Assembly (NCBI GenBank): GCA_033060915.1 | Contig: CM065388.1 | Coordinates: 27,816,001-27,880,000 of the forward strand | Direction: 5' to 3' | From: Euryodendron excelsum | Taxonomy: Eukaryota; Streptophyta; Magnoliopsida; Ericales; Pentaphylacaceae | DNA: 64,000 nt | Shown: piece after piece, positions 21,430-34,062 of the stretch | Layout of the letters: each line of letters opens with the position of its first letter | Numbering within the stretch: the first letter of the stretch is position 1 | Notes under the pieces: model-generated | Seen by the model: the letters and a program-made list of their open reading frames with translations, nothing else | What the model was told of the DNA's origin: nothing | The model's database searches: none | Made by a program: the position numbers and the translations under genes

Positions 21430-23921
21430 CATTCCTCGCACAAGTTTGGACAATTTTTGAGATTTCTCCCTAAAATGTCTTAGGAAATTTTTCTTACGCA
21501 TCGCTGGGAAAGACTTTGGAGTCGCCAAAGAGTTTCCAAAAAAGTTCACCGTCCCCGAAGAAGAAGATTTGGCTAGCGAACTTTAAAAAGGGAATGTTTT
21601 ATTTTGTATTGATTTCTTTGCATAAATGTTTGATTGTTGCATATGAATAGTCAAAACCAATGTTCTGAACATGTTTATGGGATCGTTTTTGCATTTTGGT
21701 GATTGTTTGAGTGTGTTTTGATGAATGTGCATGTTTACATAAAAGGGGTTCCTGCAAGAATTGAGAATTTGCTCCTACAGCGTTCAGTATTGCATTTTCT
21801 TGCCAAATTTGTGCACTGCGTGTCTTATAAAAATGTTTTAAACAACTGTGGGAAACTTCATGATATTTTGAAAACTTTTGGATTTTTGGATTTTTTTAAA
21901 TTAGAAAAATATGTGAAAATTAGATAAAAATAAGAAATTAGTTGCTTTGTGGTTAGAAAACTTGTAGGATATTTTTGAAAAATTGAACAACTCCTTTTGA
22001 GTGTTTTGGCATTTTTGAAAAATTTTAAGAAGTTGGGAAAGCCCTTGAAATTTTGAAAAATAGGAAGATTGGATAAGTTATTTGTGCTTGCTAAGGTTTG
22101 TGAAGCGTGAAAGATAGAATTGCGCTTGGCAGAGAGTGGGGGAATTGCATAAACTAAATAAAAACCTACTTTGTCTTCTAATTTCTTTGTTTTCTTTGTT
22201 TGCTTTGTTTTGCTTCACCTTAAGAGCTTTAAAAATGCATCACTTGATCTTCAATAGATGTTTGGAGGCTTGTATTTGAGTGTATAGAGTGTATAGAGGC
22301 TAGGGCTTGAAGGAGACTTGAGAAAAGTAGGGTTTTGAGGCTTGTTTTCACTGAGACATCGTTTCTGGAATGAGTTTGCAGGTCTTTTTACGCAGAAAGA
22401 GGGTCTATATTTATAGGCAAACAAAACAGGAACTAGCGCCTGTTGTAATGGTGCCAGTTTTTTTTTAAACTTGGAAGGCCATTTTTTGGTAGTGGCACTA
22501 GCCTTTTGGGAACCTTTTGAGGTGGCAAGAAATAGATCTTTGACCTTAAAGATGCAAGGCAGAAGATTGGGGCGCCTGTCCTAGTAACTACCCAGCAATT
22601 TTTGGCTTGGCTTCACTAAGAGTGACTCCGAAAAGTTTGAGCATGATCCAGAAGGTTGGGGATGGATGGGAACCCTTGAAAGAGTGTCCTAGAGGTAACC
22701 GGTTTGATAACCAGAGCTGGTATGGTCGAAAAGGGTGATCGGCCCTCTAGGGGCAAAATGGTCATTTGAACAATGAAACACTGAAACTGGTTCAGAGTTG
22801 ACTGAGATAGGATTTAAAGGTTAGAAACGCTAGCAAAAGTGCTTCGAAGGATTTTTGGTTTCATACCCAAAGCCAGTGTTGTTGAAAAAGTTGACCGGCC
22901 AACCAGGGGCAAAATGGTCATTTTGCACTGGATTTACTATAATAGACTTGGAATAGTCCAGAAAGGAATTAGACGGTTAGGAATACTATTAGAAGTATCC
23001 TCAAAAGGTAACCAGTTTGATACCCAAAGCTAGGGTCGTTCCCGAAGGCGATCGGACACCTAAGGGCAAAATGATCATTTTGAGTGGATACTCTAGGAAT
23101 TAATTCAGAAACGACTGGAAGGAACTTGAACATGCTAGATTATCTTTGGGACAATCCTAGAAGGTTGGACTTACCACTTCAAGGACTTCAGTATTTTCTT
23201 GAGAAGTGTGTCGGTAGGGCCTAAATGACAGTTTGGTCATTTTTTACCAGAGTGGGCTAGTAGGCACGGGTGTTGACCTAGGTATTGAGTATTTCCACCA
23301 CTATAACGGTGTGTGATGAGTTGGTTTCCAAAGCTATCTCATCTTTCGGTAAATGTGTCACGGCTAAGTGGCGTGTTCTGTCTCGTGACATAGGGGGTTT
23401 GTTGGCAATTCCCCATGTCGACTTGTTTGCCAGTGTTTTCATCACTCTGACCATTGCGATCTTTGTGAATGTTTCTGCCACTATGACAATGTATGTTCAT
23501 TCTAGAGATTGCCTAATCTTGGGAAGCTGTTGGATGGCTCGGGGCTTAAATTGATCTACCACCTTGGGGCCTTAGGTTCTATCCTGGTTAACAGGTTTAA
23601 AGGGACTTATCGTTTCTAGGATTTTTCCTGGTAAACATGCCAGATTGAATTTGACTAGTCTGGACTAGAAATGGAACTAGAATTAAGGTTAAACTATGGA
23701 CTTATCATCTTTTAGAAGACGTGTCGACTGGAATTGGACTGAGCAATGCTCCAAGGGCATTTTGATTATTTCGCTTCTATTAGGCCTGACAGGCCCACAA
23801 AGTATTTGATTGATTGGATTGATTCTGGAAAGTTAGTTTAGGCTTGGAAGTGTTTGTGTCGGTTTGAATGTGAGTCCGATGGGGCCAGAGATTGTCGAAC
23901 GGGCAAAAATGTGGTGCTTAT
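21430..23921 (-). mobile_element. Decayed, truncated 3' LTR of the middle minus-strand element
   Basis: On the minus strand it begins at 23921 with TATAAGCACCACATTTTTGCCCG (LTR start, TG changed). U3 blocks with complements of CCGGTTTGATA..CCAGAGC (22700), a decayed palindrome zone (22435-22490), a TATA box (TATATTTATA, 22405-22415) and R/U5 sequence follow, to about 22130. Below that, similarity is weak except for a GGAGTCGCCA core near 21510. The block order equals that of 26841-31378, the 5' LTR. The lower boundary is uncertain. Confidence 0.6.
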
Positions 23922-23992
23922 AACAAGAGTATGAGATAACAACCTTTTAATGAAAAACTATCTTTTTATTATGAAAAGAATAAGTTTTTTTT

Positions 23993-25404
23993 TTAATTAA
24001 AATGAAAATGTGGACGTAAATTTAAAGACAAAACTAAAAGGGATAGAAAGAAAGCAGGTGAGAACACCCCTCTCTTGTACGCTTTTTGAGGAACTCTCTT
24101 AGTAGGGTTTTGGAACGGTGCCAACATCTTCAATGCTCCATCCGTCATTTGGATCACCAACCATGTATGGCAAGTGACTGCTTCTTTCAGGGCTCTTGGT
24201 GAGTTGGTGGTGACAGTACAGTTATCAGCCTTGTTGACTTCCAAGTTTTCCTTTATTGCCTTATCGGCTTCTCTGATGAACAGATTAGCTAGCTTGCCTC
24301 CTTCTAGCTCAAATGGTTCCGAAAATTTTTTTGGCTCTGCTAGAATCCATCCATTGCTCTTATATCCAATTCCAATCCATTGCTCCTCTGGGTGCAAGAA
24401 GAAAGCTGGAGACTCCTATTGGCCTTATGTCTTGTCCGGATTATAAAGATAAATAGGGCATGGGAGTACACCATTCTCTTCCATTCAATTGATCAGGGCA
24501 AGCTTAGATTCATCACCCCATCCAAGGGAGGAATCCCATTATTCCTTGGGTTTATCAACGGGCCAATCAGAAGCATCTTGAGGTTTGTTGGGGTTATATG
24601 TGGAAACCAGGCATGGTGGCAACCCGTCTTCCCAGTCACTTTCTTTATCGGTCTCCCATTCCCCATCATAATAATACTTGACCATGATTTCCTCTAGTTC
24701 AACATCTTCTTCCATTCATTCTAGTATCAGATTGACAGTGTGGTCTGACAAAGGGTTTGTGCTCACATTGGGAGTAGGAGTAGGGTTTACTGGTTGTATG
24801 TCAATGGTATTGTTGTCTATTAGGTCTTGAATTTTGTGTTTGAGGGTGAAACAATTTTCAGTGTCATGCCCTTGGCCGCCCGGATAGTTTTCGCAAGTTG
24901 TTACTGAGTTAAAGTGGGTTGATAAGGGATTGGGCAGAGGCCAAGAGGGTATAGGTTTCAAGTATCCTGTTGCTAGGAGGCCATAATAGGTTGTGGTTTG
25001 TGTTCAAGCGAGTTTAGTAAAAGCTTGGTTTTTTCCACTTGCTCGCCTAGGTCGGGATGGTGTCCTAGATGTTTCAGAAGACCGGGGAGCAGGTTCTGGT
25101 GTAATGATAGCTAGGTCAATGGCTTGAAAATCAAGGAGGTTTTGGATTCTATGTTTCAAAATGGGACAATTTTCTGTGTCATGGCCAGGTAAATTGGAAT
25201 GGTATTCACATGATGGATTAAGATTATATGATTCAGGAATTCGGTTGAAGACAGGCCTGGTAGGTATCGGAACAAGATAATTGGCTTGGCGAAGTCGTTG
25301 ATAAGCATTGGTCGAGGTGTAATCTCAGTCTTCTCTCTTGGTCCTTTTTCAGAGGATAATATACTCCTCATGGGTTCGGACCTGAGGAACCTCCGCCTGC
25401 TCAT
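23993..25404 (-). pseudogene. Broken gag of the middle Tat/Ogre-like element
   Basis: Reading down the minus strand, the segment encodes Gag-like pieces in more than one frame. Piece one has a zinc-binding box CEYHSNLPGHDTENC (25166-25210) followed by LKHRIQNLLD. About 270 bases later comes a second box, CENYPGGQGHDTENC (24851-24895), followed by LKHKIQDLID and a TPNVSTNPLSDH segment. A C-terminal piece (24397-23993) has EQWIGIGYKSNGWILAEP and GKLANLFIRE. The C-x2-H-x5-H-x4-C spacing is the plant Tat/Athila Gag finger; the second copy has lost its first histidine (Y). At least one stop (between the boxes) and frame changes near 24700-24400 make it inactive. The same order is seen at 50537-51440 plus 45260-45537. 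No protease or RT follows. Confidence 0.75.
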
Positions 25405-26819
25405 GGGTCGTTATTCCTGTATGGGATAAGAGCAAAGAGAGCATTACTTCCATTTTAGTCATCCTCTTCCCGAGTTCTCTTGCTTCTTCTAGTATCTGAG
25501 TCTAGTCTTGCTTAAGGACCAAGCTTAATGGGGCATTGAGTGGCTCCATGGATGCTTTTTAATCTGAAATGAAGAAACTATTGCTCCTAATCTTAGCCTT
25601 AGGTAGTGACCTTTAGTAGGAAAATCACTAAAGATGTGGGCTTGGCTTTTGATTTCTTGTCTCTGCGAAAGAAAAAGAAAGAGAAAGAAAAACAAGAACA
25701 CAAGTCATGAGTTAGTAGTTGATATCTAGAAAACTTTATGTGATGCATATCCTAGGGGTGCCCTTACTTGAGAGGAAGATTAAACATGATGCATTTAGCT
25801 GACTTTTCAAATGTAGGGGATTGCCCCTGTATGCAAATACCATACTTGTGTCCCATGGAAACAAAGGAAGGGCAGTAACCTATTCATTGAATTCGAGCTT
25901 GAATACATGTAATTGAAGTACATTGTAATAGCGGGAGGGAGAATATTTTGCTTCTGACTTTCATCTATCTACTTCACAATTGAAAACCTAAACTACTCTT
26001 GAGTCTTTGAATTCGCCTTCTTTTGATGGAGGTTGGTGAGAGACCTTGATTTCGGAGTTGCGCCTTGTCTTCTTGGCATCCTATCTCTATGAGCAGATAG
26101 GGATTGGGGCCCCTCTCTATGGGATGACTTGAAATGCATGCCATGAGTCCTTGGGGTTACGTGGGAACCCTTAGGATTTTGGTAAGTTTTATGCAAGGGA
26201 GAGTGAGCTTGCTGTCACTCTCTGTAGGTTGATCATATATATGAGAATGCAGTGAATTGAGTTACTTTGGGACTCTTGTCTTGAAATGGAGTATTGAATG
26301 CATGTACATGTATGCATGAATATAAGGAGAGATAGTGTAATAGTAAAGTAAACATGCCTACATGAACATTGTACAAATATTATAGCAGTAGGAATATAAA
26401 AGAATAAAGGATTTGTTCCCCCTTCTAACTAGAAGGGTAGTAACCAGGTAATAATGTAAGTATGCAAATGCTAGTGCACGTGCAGTGTGTGTGTGTATGA
26501 GATTTTTAAAATGCGGAAGAAAGGGCCCAACAACTCCCATTCATCCTGTCATTCATAGCAATTTATGTACAGAATAAAAATAAATGTGAACATGATTCAC
26601 CTATAAAATAAAATACATAAAGTCAGTACCATGATGACAAACTTAAAGCAAGATAGAATGATTGAATATGAATTGAATGTATATGATGACATTTATTTGA
26701 AAATAACTTTAAAAAGTTTGATGTTAAAAAATTTAGAGTAGATAGAATTGGACAAATTAATCAAAGATTCTAGATGAGTGAAGGGTGAAGAGACATGACA
26801 ATGGCCTAACCTTCTAAGT
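25405..26819 (-). mobile_element. 5' untranslated leader of the middle minus-strand element
   Basis: This lies between the PBS and the first recognisable Gag piece. It matches parts of 51450-52490, the leader of the second minus element, including CTTCTAACT(A/-)GAAGGG and the GGGCCCAACAACTCCCATC block. The matching leader there carries an extra ~200 bases at 51870-52080. I see short open frames only and no recognisable protein. Confidence 0.55.
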
Positions 26820-26838
26820 GTCCCCAGTGGAGTCGCCA
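26820..26838 (-). promoter_or_regulatory. Primer-binding site
   Basis: On the minus strand TGGCGACTCCACTGGGGAC begins two bases after the LTR end at 26841. A PBS of this form, usually assigned to a tRNA-Arg, is typical of Tat/Ogre elements. Its presence shows that 26841-31378 is a 5' LTR. The assignment to a particular tRNA is from memory and not checked. Confidence 0.75.
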
Positions 26839-26840
26839 GC

Positions 26841-29800
26841 TGTCGTGCCCCGATTTTTTGCACTGGAGAAATAAGTGGGAAACACACAATATTATCTCGT
26901 TAGATCTCACCCTCCTAAAAGAATGAGTGTGACTATGTTTGAATTAGAAATTGAATTGAACAAAGGCTTTTGGAAAAAGGTTTGGAGTCGCCACCTAACT
27001 TTTTTAAAACGAGTTAGGTCACCTAAAACTAAGTGTAATATGAATATTAAACTTAGGATTTTTGAAAATGTTTTGAAAAACTTCCTCAAGAGATGGTTTT
27101 TTCTTTTTTTGGAGAAAATAGGTTGATTGGCAACCTTTGAAAAGATTGAAGCCTTTTTTGAAAATAAACTCCATTTTAGTTTTTCAAAAACAGTGATTCT
27201 AGATTCGGGGGTTGGTTATGTGTAGGGAGGATGACCGAAGACTATCACCCTACCTTGCCTTTGAGGTAACTACATGTCTTTTCACCCTAGGTTCACTCAT
27301 TTAGATATTTCGATTATCCAATGTCCACTTGTGTCTACTTTGAAAAGAATTTTGGAAAAGAAGTGTATGTCATCACTTTGGGGATAATATGATGCATGAT
27401 ATGCAAGTGCATGAAAAGAATTTGAAAATGGATTTTGAAGAAAGGAATTGAAATTTTGAAAAAGGTTGTGGCCACACCCATGAGTGTTTCCTACTTATCC
27501 CTTTGTTGGGGAACTAGGTTATTCGTAATTTGAACTTGGAGTTCGATTGAAAATAGACACTTTGGGGTTTTTGAAAAGTTTGACTTGAAAAGGATTTGAT
27601 TTGATCTTTGATTTGAAGATTTGAAATTGAACTTTGATTTCAAATTGGATTTGATTTGAAATCAAACTTAGACTTATTTTAGAAAGTTTGAATTGTACTT
27701 TGAAATCATGTTGACTTGAATTAATATTTGAAAACCATCTTTAACCTTAAAATCATCTTGATTTAGACTTGAAGATTTAGAAAAATGTTGAAGCTTCCTA
27801 ACTTAGGGTTAGGGTTGAACTAGGGTTTTGGCCTCATAGGGTTTATGCAACCTAGGGTTTAAACATGCAATTAAAAAGTTTGATTTAGAAAGTTCAGTTT
27901 AGAAAAGTTCCAAATTAAGAAATTTTTGAATTCTGAAAGTTTCAAATTATGAAAGTTTTATTTTAGGAAAGTTTCCTTTCTAAGAAATACTTGATTTTAA
28001 AAAGATTTGATTTACGAAAGGTTTGAATTAAGAAATGTTTGAATTTGGAAAGACATGATTTAGGAAAGGTTTGAATTTGAAATTTGAAATTTGAAAAGTC
28101 AGGATTTGAAAAGATTTGATTTAAGAAGCATTGAATTTGGAAAATAAAGTTTAAGAAGGTTTGACCTAGGTTTGAGCTAACTTGGGATTTAACCAATACT
28201 AGGACCTAGAGTTTATGCAATGCATTCGAATTGGAAAGATTGAATTTCAATTGAAAAAGAAAAGTGTTGTTTTTCAGAAGTTTTGAAAAAGGAAGGTTTT
28301 GAATTTAGAAAGATTAAGCTTTTGAAAAGGTTTCATTTTGGAAGGATTTGAACTTAGAAATATTTGAACTTAGAAAGATTTGAAAGTTTGAAATTAGGAA
28401 GTATTTGATTTCTATTTTCTAAAATAAAAGATTGGATTTTATTTTCAAAAATAAGAAATTTGATTTGTTTTCCTATTCGGACAAAATTTGATTTGACTAG
28501 AAATTGGAAAGCTTTTCGTTTTGAAAATATATCATTTCATGTGACTTTTGAATTAGGAAATCTATGAATTCGTGTAGAAAATGATTTTGGAAATCTGTGA
28601 TTTGATGCAAATAGAAAGCCATGGTTTTATGTGAGAAAAGTAGGGTTTCCTAAACATGGACTCTAGAGTTTTGACTTAGATTTCAAGACAAAGAGTTTTT
28701 TTTTAGAAAGTGAATCTTGGAAAAGAACTTTTAGGAAGTAGATTTACAAAACTATTTGGAAAGAGTTTTGAATACAAAATTTTGCAAGTCTCTTAAATAT
28801 CTCACTTTTTAAAAATGATTATAATTATGAGAAGATTAGAACCATTCTAGGATTGTGGTTTTGACAACAATTAGGGTTTGAAACCCTAACGTGTACTTTG
28901 ATGGTCTCATTAAATGTAATACTTTCCTAAAATATTCCTAACTATAGAATGGCTAGAATCATCTTAGGGGCGTAGTTTTGAAAAAAAACTTAGGGTTTAA
29001 ACCCACATTTAGACCTTGATGGTCATATTGAATATAACACTTTCTTAAAACAACCCTAACCATGGAAAGATTAGAATAATCTTAAGAGTGTAGTTATGAA
29101 AACAACTCTTTTGAATGCAAGTTTGAAAGCAATCTTTAATGCAAGTTTAAAAACAACCTTGAACATGGTATTGAATGCAATGCATGAATATAACAACTAC
29201 AATGCAATAGGGATGTGAACATATAAGGTTAGCCTTCACCACATAATCAAGGGGGCTGGACCCACACTGTCTTAGGTTGCAGTAAAAGAAAATCCCTGAT
29301 ACGGTGATTTCCTCCGAAGCCTTCCTAGGCATGAACCGAGAAGTCCCTTGTTTCAAGCATGCAAGAAGAAGGGGTAGAAGATGGGAATTAAAATAGAGAA
29401 TAGTCCAAGTGGACTAGGGAGAGGAGAGAGGGAGGGGGATTACATAATTTAACTAGAAACTATACCCTATCTTCTCTTTGCTTTGATGCTTTGATGGCGA
29501 GATTTGTTTGGACTTTGGGAGCTTTGAATATACATCACTTGATCTTCAATGCATGCGTGGAGGCAAGGATTTGAGTGTATAGATTGTATGGACGCTAGGG
29601 CTTGAGGGGGGTTGAGAGAATTAGGGTTTTGAGGGAATTTGAGCATTTTTTTCAAAGAGGCAGAATTTCTAGAGAGATTTTACGGACCCAGAATACGCAG
29701 GGAGGTAGCCTGTATTTATAGGCAGCCAGAATAGTGACTGGCACCTGTTGTAGTGGTGCCAGGCCATTTTTTGGCTTGGCACCACTACTAGTGGCACCAG

Positions 29801-31378
29801 TCTTTTTGGAAAATTTTTGAGTCGGCAAGAAACAAATCTTTGGCCCTTGTGATGCAAGACAGAAGAATTGGGCATCTGTCTTAGTGACTATCTTGCAATT
29901 TTTGGCCAAGCTTCACTAGGAGTGATTCTAAAAAGTCTGGGAATGATCCGAAAGGTTTTGAGTAACCAGACTCGGTCAGGAATGGATGAGAACTCTTAAA
30001 AGAGTGCTCCAGAGGTAACTGGCTTGATGATCAGAGCCAGAGTAGTTGAAAATGGTAATTGGCCCATCAGGGGCAAAACAGTCATTTGATCTAAGAAGGC
30101 ATTGGGATCGACCTAGAGTGGTCTGTGAGTAGACTTGAAAGTTGAAAACACTATCGAGAGTGTTCCGTGGGATTTTTGGTTTGATACCCAAAGCTAGTGT
30201 GGTCAGAAAAGGCGATCGGCCCACTGGGGACAAAACGGTCATGTCGCATCGGGTTTACTGAAATAGACTCAGAATGGTCCAAAAAAGTACTAGAAGGCTA
30301 GGAATACTATTAGAAGCATCCTCAGAAGGTAACCGATTTGATACCCAAAGCTAATGTAGTTCCGAGAGGCAATCGGATGCCTAGGGGTATAATGGTCATT
30401 TTAATCAGACGTCTCAGAATTGATCCAGAAGTGACTGGAAAGCACTAGAATGTGCTAGATTATCTTTGGAGACTTACTTGGAAGGATGGACTTATTGCTC
30501 TGAGGTCCTAGGTACTTTCTCGAGAAGTGTGCCGGTGGAGACCAAGTGGTAGTTTGGTCATTTACACCGCAGTGGGCGAGCAGGCACTGGTGTTGACCTG
30601 GGTTTTAAGTGTTTCGGTAAATCTGGTAGTGTGTGACAAGTTAGTTTCCATAGGTATCCCATCCTTAGGTAAACGTTCCATGGCCAAGAGGCATGTTTGG
30701 TCTCGTGACATAGGGGTTTGTTGGCATTCCCGATGTCGACCCTATTCGCTAGTGTTTTAGTCACTCCGACGGTTGTGATGTTGTGAGTGTTTTCGTCTCT
30801 CTGATAGTGTGCATTCATTTTAGAGATTGCTTAATCTCGTAAAGTTGTTGGATGGTCTTATTTCCTTGGGGCCTTAGTTGCCTTCTCAATTGACATATCA
30901 GCTAGCAGACATTCTACATTGGCAGGCTAGCAGACGCCAAAAGTGAACCATTCTACCATCTCAGGGACTTGGATTTTGTCGGGTGGACAGGTGTGAAGGG
31001 ACTAATAGTTCTGAGGGATTTTGTATTTTTTTTGGTAAACGTGCCATGCTGGATGAACTCATCGTCTGAGGGATCAACTTTTTCAAAAGACGTACTAGAT
31101 TGAATTGAATTAGTCTGGACTAGAATTAGAACTGGAATTGAGGTTGAAATACAAACTTATCACCTTTTAAAAAGACGTGCCAACTGGAATTGGACCAAGT
31201 AATGCCTCAAAGGCATTTTGGTCATTTTGCCTCTATTGGGCCTTGCGGGCTTATAAAGCGGTCGATTGATTGGATATAGCCTAGAAAGCCGGTTTGGGCT
31301 AGAATGTGTCTATGTGGGTTTGAATATAAGTCTGGTCGGGTAGGAGATTACGGAACGGGCAAAAAAAAGGTGCATACA
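26841..31378 (-). mobile_element. 5' LTR (4.54 kb) of the middle Tat/Ogre-like element
   Basis: On the minus strand it starts TGTATGCACC at 31378 and ends ...GGGGCACGACA at 26841, directly followed by the PBS. Blocks in order from the start are GGTGTTGACC region complements, 'GATACCCAAAGC' units, a decayed palindrome (29777-29799: arms TGGCACCACTA/TAGTGGCACCA), TATTTATA (29713-29720), AAGGGACTTCTCGG/CTTGAAACAAG block, low-complexity TTTCCTAA DNA and the conserved terminus. CpG sites are largely TG/CA, suggesting an old copy. It has no 81-bp array. The flanking base run at 31379 is CTCCC; the matching duplication at the element's other end is lost. Confidence 0.85.
29713..29799 (-). promoter_or_regulatory. 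TATA box and decayed palindrome of the 5' LTR
   Basis: TATTTATA (29713-29720) is the minus-strand TATA box. Upstream on the minus strand lies the inverted repeat 29777-29799, whose mismatches are all G>A or C>T changes at former CG steps of GGCGCC. Confidence 0.55.
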
Positions 31379-31510
31379 CTCCCCAAAGGAGTGTCATTCT
31401 ACTAGTTGGAATATCGATTTTGAGTAACTAAATTCCAAATTCCAACTATTCTAGTCCCTTCGATCACCTCATAGTTAACATGGGACCCTTACTTTATCTT
31501 TTTCTATCTT
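31379..31510 (+). mobile_element. Fragment of a plus-oriented Tat 3' internal region
   Basis: The 132 bases match 14630-14790: end of the minisatellite (AGGAGTGTCATT), then CC(C/T)TTCGATC/CCGATC, TAACATGGGACCCTTACTTTATC and TTTTCTATCTT. The similarity stops at 31510 where pararetroviral sequence starts, before the PPT. So the minus LTR at its left and the pararetrovirus at its right both break into an older plus-strand element. Confidence 0.65.
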
Positions 31511-32500
31511 CACTTTGGGTAGGGTTCCAAGTACTGGAGGTAAACCTAACCAGTTTTCTTCATTATTGAGAACTTGTTTGAGGATACCTCCATAACCTAT
31601 GTCAGAGGCATCTGTTTCAACTATTTTGAGAGCATTAGGGTTGGCTAAGTTTAGACAGGGGAGGGTCTGAACATATTATTTAAGAGTTTGGATAATTTTT
31701 GTGTGCTCACTAGACCAGACAGGAGGGTCCTTCTTGAGACATTGTCTTAAAGGGGCAGCTATTTGACTTAAATTGGGGTAAAATTCAGAGACATAATTAA
31801 GACTACCTAAGAAACGTTGTAATTGATTTTTATCTTTGATCATATCAGGAAATTTATTAGCAAATTGAATAGATCGTTTAATAAGGGTAATTGTACCTTG
31901 ATAAATATAATGACCTAAGAACCTGACACGAGTTTGGAATAAACTAATTTTCTTTGCAGAATGGACTAAACCAGTATGTTTAACAATTTTAAAAAATTGT
32001 TCAAGATGTGTCCAGTGTTGAATAATAGAATTAGAAAAGATTAAAACATCATCAATATAAACAATTGTGAATTAAGAATGGGGATTGAAAATATCATTCA
32101 TAATTTTTTGAAATTCAGAGGGAGCATTTTTTAAACCAAGTGGCATTACATTCCATTCATAATGTCCAAAAGGTAAAGTAAATGCAGTTTTATATTGATC
32201 TTGTTCAACTAATTGGATTTTCCAAAAGCCAGATTTCATATCAAATTTTGAAAAGATTTTTGCATGACAGAGACATTGAAGAAGATCTTTTTTATTGGGA
32301 ATAGGATACCGAATCCATTGGAGGGCATCATTGAGAGGTTTATAATTGATTACTAGACGGGGAGCACCTTGTTCAATCTCAGCATTTTTATAAACATAAA
32401 AGGCAGCACAACTCCATGGAGATCTACTAGGACGAATTAATTTTTTATCAAGTAAATCATGAATTTCTTTTTTGCAATATTCAAAAAGTTCATGGTTCAT
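31511..32500 (-). pseudogene. Endogenous pararetrovirus reverse transcriptase / RNase H fragment
   Basis: This is reverse transcriptase of a Caulimoviridae-type endogenous virus, the enzyme that copies viral RNA into DNA. From 32500 downward the frame shows the RT fingers/palm region (RPSRSPWSCAAFYV, then LVINYKPLND, FSKFDMKSGFW, MPLGLKNAPSEFQ). After a stop at 32072-32074, the same frame gives the catalytic box YIDD (32048-32059), QLQRFLGSLNYV and the RNase H start ETDASDIGYGG, ending abruptly at 31511. A second in-frame stop lies at 31676-31678. RNase H is therefore truncated to about 25 residues. Similarity is to caulimovirus/petuvirus-type RT rather than Ty3/gypsy by my reading; the genus is uncertain. 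The fragment is inactive. Confidence 0.8.
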
Positions 32501-34062
32501 TTGGATTGGACGAGCTTTGGTAGGAATTTTGGAGTCAGAAAATTCAGAATCATAAGGTAAAGTAACAACATGTTTGTGCCTAGACTAGAAAGCATTGGGT
32601 ACATCAGAACAAACTTCTTGTTGTAATTTTTTTTTAAAAATTTACCTATGGCTAATTGCAAAGTACTATTTTGTAAGCTACGTTCAATTTGAGTATTAAT
32701 ATTTTCCTCCTTTAAAAATAATAAGTGTTTTTCTTTTCGAAGGATAAGATTGAGAGTATTATGAGAAATAGCAAAATTTTTTAAAGTATTGAGATCTTTG
32801 GTACGAGGAGGACAAACAAAGGGGAAAGTAATTTGATTATTGTTAAGAGTAGTAGTGATACCTTTAGTAGTAACTTGAAAGGGTTGGAGAAGACTAAGGA
32901 AAGGAGTTCCTAATATGACTTCTCTGGAAAGGTTTTTGACAATAACAAAAGGAGTTTTGATACACACATTATTATTGCAAATATGAGCATTAGAAAGTTT
33001 ATATTGTATTTGGAGTGGAGTTCCACCAGCAGCAGAGAGACGTTCACGTGTTTTTTCAAAATACTTAGTTGGGATTAAACCTTCTTGAATGTAATTAAGA
33101 TCGGCACCAGAGTAAAAAAGGGCAATTGTGTCAAATCGAAATTCTTGGTTGACAACAATAGTAATTTTGACATTCCATTTTTGATAAGAGATTTGGGAAA
33201 GTAAGAAAATATCTGTAGGATTTGGGACAATAGGTTGGCTAGAAGAAGAGGAAGAGTGTTGAAGTAATAATACTTGATTCTTAAGATTATCAAGATCAAT
33301 TTTGGAAATATTATGTTCAAGTTTTAAATCACGTAATTCTTTTTTGACAGAGTTGATTTCAGTTTGTAAATCTTGAATAGTTATAGGAGAAGACTTAGAA
33401 GTTTGATCAAATCTTTTGAGAATATCATTAAGATTATAAGGGTTATTTAGTAATGAAATGTCTTGGGTAGTTTTATTAGCAGAAGTTAAACTCTGTTTAA
33501 GTTGAAGTAAATAATCTTTTTTAACTTGAGGATCAGAAATTTTATAAATAACATCAAGAAGTAATTCTTGTTCGTTTGTAATAACATTAATAGTATGTGT
33601 GGTTGGACATTGACAATTTGTTTTTATAATTTGGTCAGGTTCAGGAGGAGAAGAAGAAGTATGAGATTCTTCTCCAGAAGAAGATTGTGATACAATTTCA
33701 TCTATTTGTAATTCATCATCAGAGAGTGGAGGATTATCAGAAGTATCAGAATTTAAAAATAAATGCACAAGTTGTTGTTTAAGTGTTTCATCAATATCTA
33801 AAGAATTAATTTTTTGATTCATGCGACATTGATTTTTATAATGGCCAATTTTACCACATTTATAACATGTGGGAACTTTTCTTGTGTGTTTAGAAACATG
33901 TTTAGGTTTAGAAGGAGAAGTTTTGATAGGAGGTTGTGTATGGGGTTTTTGGTAAAAAAATATTGGAACTTGGTTTTTGTTTTCGAAAGAATCTACGTGC
34001 AGAAGTAGTGCAAGATTTGTGTTGTGAAGGGGGTATGATTTGTGTGGTGTTTTCAAAACCAA
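32497..34062 (-). pseudogene. Endogenous pararetrovirus capsid zinc knuckle and protease region
   Basis: A 521-codon open stretch. Near residues 61-74 is the retroviral-type knuckle CYKCGKIGHYKNQC of a caulimovirid coat protein, preceded by a basic segment. An acidic, Ser-rich stretch follows (residues ~110-150), then a predicted helical/coiled region (~235-275). An aspartic protease-like core lies around residues 300-390, with FYSGADLNYIQEG where the catalytic triplet should read D-S-G; the aspartate is tyrosine here. ILGTPFLSLL is the second protease signature. The last ~25 residues leave the ancestral frame, which continues in the RT frame beginning 32500, so a frameshift lies near 32580. 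Long openness suggests a fairly recent loss, but catalysis would fail. Confidence 0.8.

Noticed and set aside
24174..24697. Plus-strand open frames with hydrophobic stretches
   Set aside because: They are the reverse complement of the minus-strand gag.
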